From: Calamus simplicifolius
Lineage: Eukaryota; Streptophyta; Magnoliopsida; Arecales; Arecaceae
NCBI GenBank assembly: GCA_900491605.1
Contig: UESW01004079.1
Span: forward strand, 745,328 to 809,327
Direction of reading: 5' to 3'
Length of the DNA stretch: 64,000 nucleotides
The notes beneath the pieces are model-generated. The model saw only the letters and a list, made by a program, of their open reading frames with translations. It searched no databases and had not been told where the DNA came from. Below, one piece after another: positions 20,584 to 31,470 of this stretch. Position numbers and translations under genes: made by a program. The first letter of the stretch is position 1. Each line of letters opens with the position of its first letter.

Positions 20584-20945
20584 TTATATATTATTGCCGC
20601 CAAAATTCGTGACTCAGACGCGATCGATTTCCTGGGAATGGACCTGCACAGAAGTCAGACGTTGGGGGTGGCCCTCCGCGGAAGACCCTCCGATGCTCAA
20701 GTCAGTGGAGGGATCGGTGATCAACAGAAAATGCACTCATTCTCACTCTCACTCTCTCGCTCCCTCCAGCTGCTCATCGGTGCTCCCCCCTTCCGATCGG
20801 TCGCCCCTGGAGATACTTTCCGAAGAGATCCACCTCCCTATTTTCTGCTGATCGTCGATCTCTCCACTGACTTGAGCATCGGAGGATCTTCCGCGGAGAG
20901 CCACCCCCAACGTCTCTCGCGTACGAGGACTTCTGTGCATGTCCA
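20584..20945. repeat. Inverted pair of Tat LTR 3'-end fragments
   Basis: Bases 20584-20720 match the Tat LTR end in the - orientation and 20740-20945 match it in the + orientation (compare 9735-9940). The two share an ~85 bp inverted repeat containing GTTGGGGGTGGCCCTCCGC and its complement. It has the form of two LTR ends joined head to head, or a foldback derived from them. No internal element sequence is left. Confidence 0.75.
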
Positions 20946-21668
20946 TCCGGCCAATCGATTCGTACGATATATATATATATTTGATATCGAGTTTTTTCTC
21001 ATGCACTTATGTAAACCCGGCAAAAAAAATATTCATGTTCTAAATGATAGCTTGCTAAATTGAGTAATGAAAGTTGTCATAAAGTTATTTATGCATTATG
21101 CATCCATACGGTAATTGATCATATATATATATATATATATATAATCATGCATGATTAAAAAATATATTTTTATATATTGCATGCATTGTTATGCGTAAAA
21201 TAAATCTATATGATATATTCTTTATATATATATATATATATGTCATGGTCATTAAGCCGCAGCGCGTTTTATGCATGCGCTTTTATGGACGCATTGTGCG
21301 TAAGCGACTTTGTGCATTAAAAACGGCAAACAAAGGCTTCCATTTGGGAAAAAAAATTGGATCAACTGAGCCAGGCCGTCCGTCACTTGTACGGGACTGG
21401 AGGAAGCACGAAGTCAGTCGTCACCTCGTGGAAGTCCGCCACCAAGACGTCTACCCTCGTATGGTCGTATGCAAGTGACGATGGATTCTCGACGTGACTT
21501 ACACCCCATTCTCAATGAAGTGCTGGCTCGGTGGATCTACAAGTAATGTCAGTGTTGCCTACACTGCACGAGCCCTGCGGCCTTCTGGAGAACGCATGAA
21601 CCCGCTCCAGACAAGGACTCGCGATATCGCGACGATCGATTTCAGAAATAATGTCTTGGGTTGTTGCT
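20946..21668. other. AT-rich DNA with (TA)n tracts
   Basis: (TA)n runs at 21119-21143 and about 21223-21242. The GC-richer stretch 21350-21660 shows no known domain. Confidence 0.4.
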
Positions 21669-22290
21669 GTTAGAAAAAGTTTAATATATATATATATAAC
21701 GCTCGCTACGTTCACCAACGTTGGGTGAACGCCAACGGCTTAAACAATTTAATTTTTGAATCATTTTTAAATTATTTTCAACAATTTAGGATTAACTCAT
21801 TTAAAACCATTATGAGTCAAACCATTGAAGCATAAAATTAAGTCTATAAATTGACTCAAAAATTTAAATTGAGAAAGAAATTAATTAAATTTTTTTATTT
21901 ATTTTATTTTTATTTTTACTATTGATTTTTTTTAGGCATATGAAGATTTCATTGAGTTGCATGTGCTCGTAGTAAGAGGATTGGATCGAGCCGAATCGTT
22001 GTACCGATCCTTAGCTGTTAGAAAATATTTTGTTCTTGACAAAAAAATCCAAAGCTAAATTTTTTCGCAGTTATATTTGCATGTTTTACTAAATGATGCT
22101 TTTGAATATTACATCGATGATGTTTAATTATCTGCATTTTATGTAATTATTATTCTTTAATAGTTTGAATAAGGCTTATTCTTTATGGCTATGATAGTCC
22201 ATTTTATAAGCAAGCACATTACTGTTCAAAATGCATATTTATTTAATTCTCTTATTTGAGGTCTAGTCCAAAAATAATATTATTTCTTTG

Positions 22291-22476
22291 GAATTTGTTA
22301 AGTTTAAGAAGAATTTGGCAGATTAATTAACTAAAGAGTTATCTAGGAGTGGAGTCCTAGATTCATCGAGGGGGATAGGCTTAAGCCCATTATTTGGTCA
22401 CCAGCAGTGGATACCCAATCTCTGTGATTGGAGATCCATGAGGTTCAATGTGGTAGAAACGAAGCTGATTGAGTGA
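22291..22476 (+). pseudogene. C-terminal tail of copia RNase H
   Basis: Reading from 22291: EFVKFKKNLAD, one stop, LTKELSRSGVLDSSRGIGL, then a frame open to the stop at 22474-22476. This matches the end of plant copia polyproteins (VKSKxNLADPLTKGL...GMGL). All upstream pol and gag are missing. Confidence 0.75.
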
Positions 22477-22639
22477 TTGTGTTAGAGAACGAATTTTTGA
22501 AAAAATTTTCATTATATCCCTATGATGAGTGCCCTTGTAAAGTAAAAAAGTAAATTTGTGTAAGGTTGAGTCATACTCTTAGTGGATCCGAGGTAGGTTA
22601 TCTACAGGGTATTTGCCCTTGGAGGATTCACTTATGTGA

Positions 22640-23015
22640 GAATTGTCATATTGACTAAAGGTTTGGGCTAACCTTAAATAATTCTCATAAAAAATTAACG
22701 TACTAAGCGCAAGGCCTTTAATATGTTAAATTCAATTGATCCATTATATGTGTGTGATTAGTAGAAGTCTGAGTCAAGGACCTAGTTGGCTAACCTTAAA
22801 GAATTCTCATGAAAAATTAAGGTACTAAGCGCAAGGCCTTTAATATGCGCTGACCGCTTAAACTCAATTGATCCATACTATGTGTGTGATTAGTAGAGTC
22901 TGAGTCAAGGACCTAGTTCAAGGTTTAATCTACTATCAATTGATCCATACTATGTGTGTGATTAGTAAAAGTCTGAGTCAAGGACCTAGTTCAAGGGTTA
23001 ATCTACTATTGTTCC
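22640..23015 (+). repeat. Tandem duplications in copia 3' region
   Basis: A block with ACTAAGCGCAAGGCC, TGTGTGTGATTAGTAGA and TCTGAGTCAAGGACCTAG occurs two to three times, in units of about 130-150 bp with a shorter third unit of about 85 bp. It lies between the RNase H tail and the polypurine tract. Confidence 0.8.
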
Positions 23016-23556
23016 TTCAGATGTATACAATCAATATTAAGTGAAGTTCAAGTCCACACACCTCACCAATTGCGCAGTATAAGATGCTCTAAAAAATTAT
23101 ATTATATTAATTTTTTTTAATTTAAAACTTTTGTGGGGGATTGTTGAAAAAAGTTTTAAAGAAAATAATATATAATGCTCGCGACGTTCGCGAGTTCGCT
23201 TGCTCACCAACGTTCATGAACGTCCAAAAATGGCTTAAACAATTCAATTTTTGAGCCGTTTTCAACGTGATTTGGGGCTAACTGCTATCAAGCCCATTAT
23301 AAGCCGAGCCGTTGAGCTTTTATGAGCTAAGCGCTCAAGAATTCAAATTGAAGAAGGAATCAATTAAAGAATTCTTTATCTTTTATTATATTATTTTTAT
23401 TTTACTATTAATCTTTTTATGGGCATCTGAAGGTTTCATTGGGTTGCACCTTCATCGATCGTGCTCGTAGAGGATCGAGTCGAGCTGGATCGTTGTACCT
23501 TGAGGACAGATCATCAATAACGGGCAAAAATCTAATCCTTAGGATAGTCTCTAACA

Positions 23557-24901
23557 CTCTTCAATTTGATTCATATTTTTTTATTTTTTACTTTATTTTT
23601 TTGCCAAGATAAAAAATATTTTCCATCAGTTGTGGCCTTAAAAGGGGCTGGAAGCTCATGGTGGAGCCAAATTATTTTGACGAAAAGGAGCTGGAAGAAT
23701 AGCCAGTTATACGCCGGTGGATAGAAGGGGTAGGTAGAAGTACAACGTAATGGGCGGGCGGGCGTGCGGGCGGGACGCTGATATGAGAAGGATGGGTTGG
23801 CGTGACCTCAAAGCTTGTGGAGGAGATTGCATGCCTTCTTAGAAGAAACAGTACGTAGTTTGCTAATGTCTAGTGCTGTTTGCCTTGCTGCCGGACACCG
23901 CCGCCCATTGGCCCCGCGCACCAGAAGTGGAGCGAGCTGCGCGTAGATCGACTTGGTTAATTTGGCGTGCTTAGTTCTCATGGATTTAGTTTTCTAATTA
24001 GAGATTTAGTGGATTATAATCTTACAGAGCTTCCAACAAGCTGAAGGTTGTCTTTGTTTCTCTCTTCTTAGGTGGCATTTGGTTCATAATGGTGCAGTAG
24101 TAGAACAGAATTTAACTATGAAGCGCAGCTTGGACGCGTCAGCAAGACATGAAGGCATGCGCGCACTCATAAAGGAATAATATTAATGCACAATTTTTCT
24201 ATAAATAAGGGACCGACACACAATCTATTCACTCGCTTAATTCATAGAGGTTGACTACCACTATTCCACTAACATGATTACAATTCAAATTGGAGATGAA
24301 CCACCACACATGAAACAAATGGTATTGAGAAATTAATATCTTCAGAATATTGAGATCTAGTGAGAACTTTATTAAACAGCTGCAATACGGCAGGAGGAAA
24401 GAGAGCTTCAGGATGATCTTTCGACGCTTAGAAGCTACCTGGCTCAGCATCACTCTTTTCTCAGGGAACAGGAGTCCTTGCGACGACCAAACTCACTCCA
24501 GGATACTTGGCTAAGGTGGGAGAGTAGTCTTTGGTGTGGCCGCAAAGCGTGTGGATTAATAAAGGTGGAAAATTATTAGAATTCACCTTTCCAGGTGCTG
24601 AACTTAGGTGATTCTAATTTGGTTTGGTGCTGCACCTGTTAGTCTCGAAACAAAGTTCTATGGAAAATTGTGGATTTTTTTCACACTTCGTGATCATGGA
24701 GCTCCTGTTTTCCATTTTCATTAATAACTCATTCGAAACAAATTATTGCTTCTTATCAGAGAAACAAAAGTTTAAAATAAAAAGACATTCCGAGTTTTTG
24801 CCCTAACATCGACTACAAGGCTTTGTGGAAAAGTCAACGTCTGAAACGAAGAAGAAGAAGAAGAAAACTACGATTCCAACTTCCAAGTATCATTCTACAT
24901 G
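23557..24901. other. Unassigned DNA between copia remnant and tetraspanin gene
   Basis: Contains a G-rich motif at 23752-23774 and a TATAAATAAGG motif at about 24200. The part nearest 24902 is the downstream flank of the tetraspanin gene. No gene is recognised; short frames at 24229-24453 and 24624-24806 lack domains. Confidence 0.4.
23752..23774 (+). other. Potential G-quadruplex
   Basis: Five GGG runs within 23 bases, separated by loops of 1, 1, 5 and 1 bases, on the + strand. Meets the usual G4 pattern. No neighbouring gene explains it. Confidence 0.6.
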
Positions 24902-26211
24902 CTACTTTCCCCTCTCCGCAATCATCATGAGAATGAAACGTACTGAATGGACCGCCATCAGGAACACCGACATTACAATGAGAAATATACCAGTCTTATT
25001 CCATCTAGATGTTATGGCCTTTAAGAACCCCATTTTGCATGAGTAGCAATCGTAACAGAGCTCACTGAATTCATTGCTCCATATGCGACAATCCCTACAG
25101 GAAGAAGCCACTGTTGGATCTGCTACCGATCTGTTTTCTTCTCCATCCTTTCTCCTAACCGCTCGCCAAGAAGTAGCATTTACGTACACCATTCCGCACG
25201 AGTCCGGTGGTTTACAGCAACCAGCCTTATTGATCACAAAAGAATCATCATCACTAAAAGTTAAATGTTAATTAAAATTTTAGATCTCTACTCTATACAG
25301 AGACAACGTACAGATCCCCTGCAATCAAAATGGTGAAAATTTCCATCGTCTTAAGGAAACGGTCATGGACCCTTTCCCCATCCTTGTATCGAGATGCACA
25401 GAGACACACGTACGTAAAATGGTTGAGTTATATATGCCACTGTTTGGTGCGTGAAAGGTGTTGATCATCTAAATAGTCCATCATTTTATTGGTATCAGAG
25501 ACTCTCGCTCCATCCAAACTATTAATGATTCCTAGTGTATAAGATCTTCTTATGCGAAAGCAAAAATCTACCATGCATGCATAACATGCTCCATTGTAGT
25601 CTTTATTCATGTTGTGCAATTAGTTAGGATTTTAAGAGCGATCATTTTCCGATACTTATATTTAATCTTACCTCAATATCAGAGAGCTTTATCATGCTGA
25701 ATTCGTATGAGGTTAGCTGGATGGTGTTGTCGGTCAATTCGGCGCATATCCTGTCGTCGTAGAGGCATGACTTGACGTTGTTCCAGATATCGTCTCTCGC
25801 CACCCTCTCCCGTAGCCACATCGGTGACGCTGGCACTCCTCGGGCCTCCATCTTGTAGGTGCCAACCAGTGACAGCCCCATTGTGAGCATCACCACCAGC
25901 GCGATGCTAAGAACCGTGTGCCCCAGAACCAGGACGCGTCGCCCGTGGTACACCACGACATTGCTGATCACAAAGAGTAACAGCAGCCCGACACCGATGC
26001 CGGTCCGCATTGCCGGCATTCGCAGGAGATCCTCGCACTGATACTCTCGGGTGGCGAGGAGCCAAATCCCGAAGGCGAGGACCGGCAGGGAGAGGAAATA
26101 GGCGAAGATGGCAAGGGGGCCGAGGATTTTCTTCAACTTGTCCGCGGGGTAAGAACGGGGAGGGGCGAAGGGCGAGGGGAGGTCTTTGGGCGCAGGAGCC
26201 TCGGAGGCCAT
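24902..26211 (-). CDS. Tetraspanin, two exons, apparently intact
   Basis: Exon 1 is 26211-25672 (180 codons), intron 25671-25226 with GT...AG, exon 2 is 25225-24902 including the stop. The product is 287 residues, normal for plant tetraspanins. Four membrane segments are visible at about residues 29-50, 70-90, 96-116 and 255-278. The large extracellular loop between the last two carries the plant signature GCCKPP spanning the splice (DIE|AGCCKPPDSC), plus CLYDDRIC, CRDC and CYDCYSC cysteines for disulfides. Tetraspanins organise membrane microdomains and partner proteins at the plasma membrane and in exosomes. ATG at 26211 is the only start giving a full first segment. Both splice sites keep frame, and no stop or frameshift is seen. 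Which paralogue it is cannot be said from memory. Confidence 0.93.
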
Positions 26212-26887
26212 TGATGATCAGAGGAGTGAAGTGAAAGGCTTTTGCCTTTTGCTGGCAGTGAGTCCGGTGGGAGGGGTTGAGTGAAGTGAAGTGAAGTGGT
26301 GAGGGTGCGTTTGGCGGCCAATTTATTGATGGCATCTCTCGCTTGAGAAAGGGTCAATAGGAGAGCATTCGGATCGGATCGAATGGCGGCGCTGGCAACT
26401 GATGATACTCTGGGAGGGTCAATATTATCCGTGCACGTGTCATTTGCTGTGGATGGAAGGCGGGATCGCCTCCGAGTCTGTTTCCGGTCACGCCCGACTG
26501 CGCCCGTCCCACCGTTTACTCGGCAACCGTCGCCGCGGCTTTAGGAGGGAAACTAGCTAGCCGCTAGTTGATGGACGGCTCTGATCATGCCAAGCAACGT
26601 GGATGGTGGACAAAATTTATGATGGATCCCAGATACATCTGGGATGCAGTGCTCGCGGCCCCAATTCGATAAACATGTACTTAGCCAAAAGCTCAGTATC
26701 TCCGGTCCAAGAATACGTAAATTTGACCAAATTACCTATGACCGGTATGGCCAGCCATGCATGCGAAGAAATTTGAGAGAAATAATCGATCATTATGATG
26801 CATTTCTTTTTTCTTTTCTTTTTTTTTTTTTAAGTTAAACAATGAAAAATAGTATTTTTGAGGCCCATCGTAAACATAATTAGTTTG
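26212..26887. other. Upstream region of the tetraspanin gene
   Basis: 5' leader and promoter side of the - strand tetraspanin gene. GAAGTGAAGTGAAGTG direct repeats at about 26227-26298 lie in the presumed leader. A T-rich run (26806-26832) precedes the LTR of element 2. No other gene is seen. Confidence 0.45.
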
Positions 26888-26997
26888 TGTTGTTGCTGGA
26901 ATCCGTCCTTCGACTCGAATGCGATCGAGCTTCAGATTGGGCTCCCTCCTAGGCCGACCTGCAAAATAGTCCTCACGCAAGAGGCATTGGGGGTGGC
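26888..26997 (-). repeat. Distal piece of the 3' LTR of Tat element 2
   Basis: TGTTGTTGCTGGAATCCG onward, 110 bp, colinear with 63308-63417. It stops at GGGGGTGGC and continues at 48757, on the far side of the Tekay array. Confidence 0.92.
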
Positions 26998-27255
26998 TGT
27001 AACCCCCCGTAAATTATTATGGGGGAATGTAACTCTTAGTATTTATTTTTAGGGACACCTGGCATCTTAACTCCCTGCTGACGTTTAAATCTCTATGGGA
27101 CGTCTAGTTTCTTGGGTCTTCGCGCGTCGGATGGGTTTTCATCTTCTATTGATCCGAGGCGTCGCGTGGGAGAATAAAAGGAGTCGAAGGATGACTCCCT
27201 CATTCACCCTGACGCACACCTCTTCCAGGTAATCCCTTGCCCATCCTCTTAATGC

Positions 27256-27306
<51 letters not shown>

Positions 27307-27364
27307 GGGAAGAGAAAGAGAAAGAGCCTGGGAAGGGAGAGAGAGAGAGCGGGCAATCGGGGAG

Positions 27365-27893
27365 ATGAAGGGAAAGAGCTTGCCCGTCATCACCTTCGAG
27401 CACAAGAGGGATGTCTATGGATTTGCGGTGCGGCCTCAACACTTGCAGCAATACCGAGAGAGGAAGAAGAAGAGAGATCAGATCGATGGATCCGCTTCCT
27501 GGAGAGGCAGGCGACGTCTGCCCCAGTTTCCTCCCATGACTCTTCTCCAGAGGAAGGTGGAAATGCATCATCTTTGCGGGAAGCTAGAGTCACGGGACAC
27601 GAATCCGATCACAGTGTGCGTGACAAATCTCATGGTCTGGAGGAAATTGGAGCGGAGAAGAGGACAATAGAAAAGGAGACGGGAACACATAAGATCCAAA
27701 CTTGGGCTCAGATTAGGCCTTCCCTCCGTCCTATTGAGCAGATGATGAGCTTTCGTGGCAAGAAGAGGAGAAATTTAATGGGCAATGAGCAAGATGCTGA
27801 GAAAAGCGGTACCAATCGGGCACCCACTCAAGAGGGGAAGCCCACGAAGGATTCTGAGGATGAGTTTTATGAAGTGGAGAGGCCAGAAGCTGT
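27365..27893 (+). pseudogene. Captured 5' part of a plant RabGAP (TBC-domain) gene in LTR1
   Basis: From ATG 27365 the frame gives MKGKSLPVITFEHKRD then DVYGFAVRPQHLQQYRE. After a frameshift near 27455, where about six residues are missing, the next frame gives EEEEERSDRWIRFLERQA (27455-27508). It then runs open through TWAQIRPSLRPIEQMMSFR to DSEDEFYEVERPEAV (27852-27893). This order matches the N-terminal region upstream of the TBC domain in plant RabGAPs as I remember it. The TBC domain itself is not included. No intron is evident. It lies in the same sense as the element, downstream of the LTR promoter. Family identity should be confirmed by protein search. Confidence 0.75.
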
Positions 27894-27917
27894 CCCCTGT
27901 TTCGGGCGAAACAGGGG
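27894..27917. other. 24-base palindrome at the end of the captured fragment
   Basis: Perfect 11-base arms CCCCTGTTTCG / CGAAACAGGGG with a 2-base loop, exactly where RabGAP similarity ends. It is present but imperfect in the other LTRs (about 36225, 41576 and 46965). Confidence 0.7.
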
Positions 27918-28402
27918 AGCGGGGGGATGGCTTTGGCTGAACTGGGCCGGCCGGTTCAGGGCCTTTTGGGCCGAGCAGGTATGAGTTTTGGGGCTAGTTT
28001 TGGGCCCGTGGATTGGTCAGGTAGAGTCTTAAGAATCATTTCATTATCCAGATTTTAATCAATTAATTGTGTAGGTACCCCGACATCTGATTAGTTGATA
28101 TATCTGTTGGATTGCGTGCGGAGGTAAGTAAGCCAGTTATCAGTTTATTAAATAATTTATTTCAGGATATGCGTAGTTAAATTGTGAATTGTGATATGAA
28201 GAATTGTTATTGGCTAAATTGTAAGTAGATGAATACATGGCTGTTTATGTGCTATGATTTCGTGTGGGGATGCTATGCATGAGAAATGCAGTTTGATGTG
28301 ATATATTACATGCAATTGTTCAGTAAGTATAATCCACTGTTTTGCTACATGATTGATGTATTGATGTATTGATGTATGATGTGAGGTACTGTTATGTTTC
28401 GC

Positions 28403-29130
28403 TGCGGCTCACCTTTGCTCTGTCATACCACACCACATCTAGAGGATGTGTTTTGATGATTATTGCCACGCACCTACACATCTAGAGGATGTGCTCAGAG
28501 GAGGCATTGCTGGCCGTGGGACACATATCTATGTGCCGCCGCGGTTCACCTTTGTTAGGATTGCTTTGAGGTGGCACCACACATATAGAGTATGTGTTCT
28601 GGTGGACCATGATATTGAGATATTGCTGGGCCGTGGGTCACATTTACAGTTACCATTGAGAGTATAAACAGTGGGTTTACTTATATAGTATAATTGAGCG
28701 GTTATGGATGCAAATGATTGGTATTATATTCATAAGTGCCGCCGCGGTTCTCCTTTGCTATGGCCATACACATCTAGAGGATGTGCTCAGATGAGGCATT
28801 GCAGGGCCGTGGGACACGCATGATATAATACTTACATTGCATAATGGAGTGATTGTGAATGCAAAAGAATGAATTATATTGATATGTGCCGCCGCGGTTC
28901 TCCTTTGTTAGGGCATGTAGAGGCCACACATCTAGAGGATGTGCTCAGACGAGGCATTGCAGGGCCGTGGGACACATATAATATAATATGACAATGAATT
29001 GTTTATATGCACTGATAATTTCTATGATATAATACAACAATGATGAGTGCAAATGATTTGAATTATATTTATATGTGCCGCCACGGCTCTCCTTTGTTAT
29101 GGGGCATTGCAGGGCCGTGGGACACATATG
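28403..29130 (+). repeat. Diverged repeats inside the Tekay LTR
   Basis: Five copies of a module with GCCGCCGCGGTT(C/T)(A/T)CC, ACATCTAGAGGATGTG (self-complementary) and GCATTGCAGGGCCGTGGGACA, at irregular 130-200 base spacing. The same series occurs in LTR2 (36740-37470), LTR3 (42093-42805) and LTR4 (47469-48195). Confidence 0.85.
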
Positions 29131-29697
29131 ATATAATATAACAATGATGGGTTTACTTACATGGCATGTTTGAGTAATTGAACAATGTTTAAGCATGCAA
29201 ATCATCTATGTGTTTATTGATTATCATGCTATGATTTGACTGCATAACATGGTTTACTTACTGAGTGTAATCTCATAAAAATATTATAATGTTTTTGCTA
29301 CAGGACCATGAGATTTGAGAATAACATGTTGGAGTGATGGACCTCAACTCAAATAAAATATAGATTTTTGTTTTATTGCTATACCAGTGTATTTAGGTGT
29401 AGGGCTTGATGCCCAGACTATATTATTGTGGTGTGTAAGGAACCATAGGTTCGTTGGAGCTTCTATTTAAAATAAAGTGGATTCATATGTTGATGTAACC
29501 CCAGTAATGCTTATGTGTAGGGCTTGTAGCCCAAATCTTTAGTTATGGATTGTATTAAAGTCATGGACTTGAATGATATATAGGTTGTTGCTTTTCTTGA
29601 ATTCAGTGTCATGTTTCGGGACGCCTTGCGTGCCCGGCACGCGGCGGGTTGTCACCCTAGCTCAAAAATATTTGGGTCTGGGGCGTGACAGCTTTTA

Positions 29698-29709
29698 TGG
29701 TATCAGAGC
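29698..29709 (+). other. Primer-binding site (initiator Met tRNA type)
   Basis: TGGTATCAGAGC, also at 38030-38041 and 43387-43398 in the other internal segments. Confidence 0.85.
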
Positions 29710-31470
29710 ACTAGGTTATGACCTTAGGGATACAACATATTGACATGATAACAGTTATGACCTAGGGACACTGACATATTGACATGATAACGGTTATGAC
29801 CTTAGGGACACGGACATATTGACATGATAACACGTAGAGAACATATTTTGACGACATTATACCTAGGGAAACTTGACACTTTAGGAAAAATACTAGGATA
29901 CATGGAGACAATTATGACTTTCAAGGAATTTCATGAATTATGCTTTGGAAGCTTGAAATTTAAAGTTTATCAAGATATTAATTGAATTACAAATTTGATA
30001 GGGATTAAGAATGAACCATCGCAAGCCAATGATATTGTGAGACTCCCAAGCTGGTGACCTTGACCAATGGGGAGGCCAAGGGACTTCTAGAAGTTTTAGC
30101 TCCTTTAAACTTGTTGGAAATGATTCGTAGCAGTTTCAGACCTTTAAATAATATGAGAGATGAAATTTTAATTGGATATGCATGATCAAATATTTGATAG
30201 TAGAAAGTGAAAGATTTTGGCAATAATGAGAATAAGATAAACTCCACTGATAAAGAATTCATGGGAATTTTCATCTGTCAATAGATTTCTAAATCAAGAT
30301 ATCTGTTCATTAAGTTATTGTGCCTTTCTTCATGATTCCTATGTCGATATCTTTCTCCATGATGGATAAATTATCCATCATCCATATGTGGCATAATTAT
30401 TGTTAAGAAAATAAGAGGGAGATGATTTTATTTTAGATTATTATCAGTTATGGATTATGGTTAAGGGTACATCTATTATCACTTTCAAGTCATAGAGAGA
30501 TTACTATAATTTTCAATTATGTCTTTCGAATGATAAGTGCATTTTCAATCTTGATTGACCTTATAAGTCTTGTATCCATCTGAGCTAGATTGGTGAAGTC
30601 ACTTTGAGATATTTGAAGGGTTTAAATTAGTTGGTCATATTATGCCATGAGACATTGCATAATCTATAGATGATTTTGATAATCATTGGTAATGAAATAA
30701 TCGATTCAAGAATTTGAATCATTTAAATTGCATTATTTATTGAGGATATACTGATCTATTCATGAGAAATTGATTGGTTATGGTGGTATTATTGATAAAT
30801 ATGAAGAGGATAAAATAATTATACTGATGATTAATGATGGCACTATTATTCAAAGAAATTAAATTAGTTGATTATGATAATTATGAAAGATATCCTAAAT
30901 GATTGGCTTAATGTTCATTGATGTTAGCTTGAAGCATTCAAGAGTGAAACCAAGTATGTTATGATGATTAAATAAGTGTCGTAAGGATTAATGACACATT
31001 CAACTATTCAAGAGTTGAGAGAGCATTGGAAGAAACTATCTTATATCTAATTCACAAGAATTTAGAACTGTCTTATCGAGGAATTAAGAGTACCTGATGT
31101 GTTACTAACCTTAAGAATGGATGACATAATACATGTGATGGACTCTATGATATTTATGATGATTGTATTGTGAGAAGTTAAGGTAAAAAAAAAAAGGGTA
31201 CATGAAAGAAATACTTCTTAAGGAATTCAATTTTATTTGGTAGAAAGATTAAATTAATTTGAAAGTTGGATATGTCATTTGGGTGCTTGGAAATGAAATA
31301 AAAGTTTGCTAGTGAGTATCTTTAATGGTATAAAATTTGTGGACATTTAATTTTGAGGATGAAATTTTAGTGAGATAAAGATGTTAATATTTGTTTTTGG
31401 TTTAATGGTAAACTGCGTAAATTGAGTCTGAACCCATTTGTCTCACTCTTCTATTTTGATGATGTTTTCA

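Larger units (their letters stand above)
21669..23556 (+). mobile_element. Internally deleted Ty1/copia element
   Basis: Two direct repeats (21669 to ~22020, and 23142-23556) share about 350 bp of diverged sequence, including GTTCACCAACGTT, GGCTTAAACAATT and GAGCCG/GAATCGTTGTACC blocks. GTGGGGGATTGTTG at 23133-23146 is a typical copia polypurine tract-LTR junction. Only the tail of RNase H remains between them. The left LTR is truncated at its 3' end. No clear target duplication is seen. Confidence 0.72.
26998..29690 (+). repeat. Tekay LTR1
   Basis: 2,693 bp, TGTAACCCC...GCGTGACA. In order: 5' region with an AATAAAAGG TATA-like motif at about 27172-27180, a pure (GA)n tract 27257-27304, a captured RabGAP fragment, an AT-rich region, and tandem repeats 28403-29130. 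It is the most diverged of the four LTRs, with private variants near 27090-27135. Confidence 0.92.

Noticed and set aside
21191..21478. 95-codon frame on the + strand
   Set aside because: Begins in a (TA)n tract and shows no known motif; likely chance.
24229..24806. Candidate small genes next to the tetraspanin gene
   Set aside because: No domains, no splice or promoter support, AT-rich composition.
28945..29205. Frames of 67-86 codons repeated in each Tekay LTR (also 37337, 42692, 48070)
   Set aside because: They arise from the diverged LTR repeats on the opposite strand; conservation reflects copy similarity, not coding constraint.
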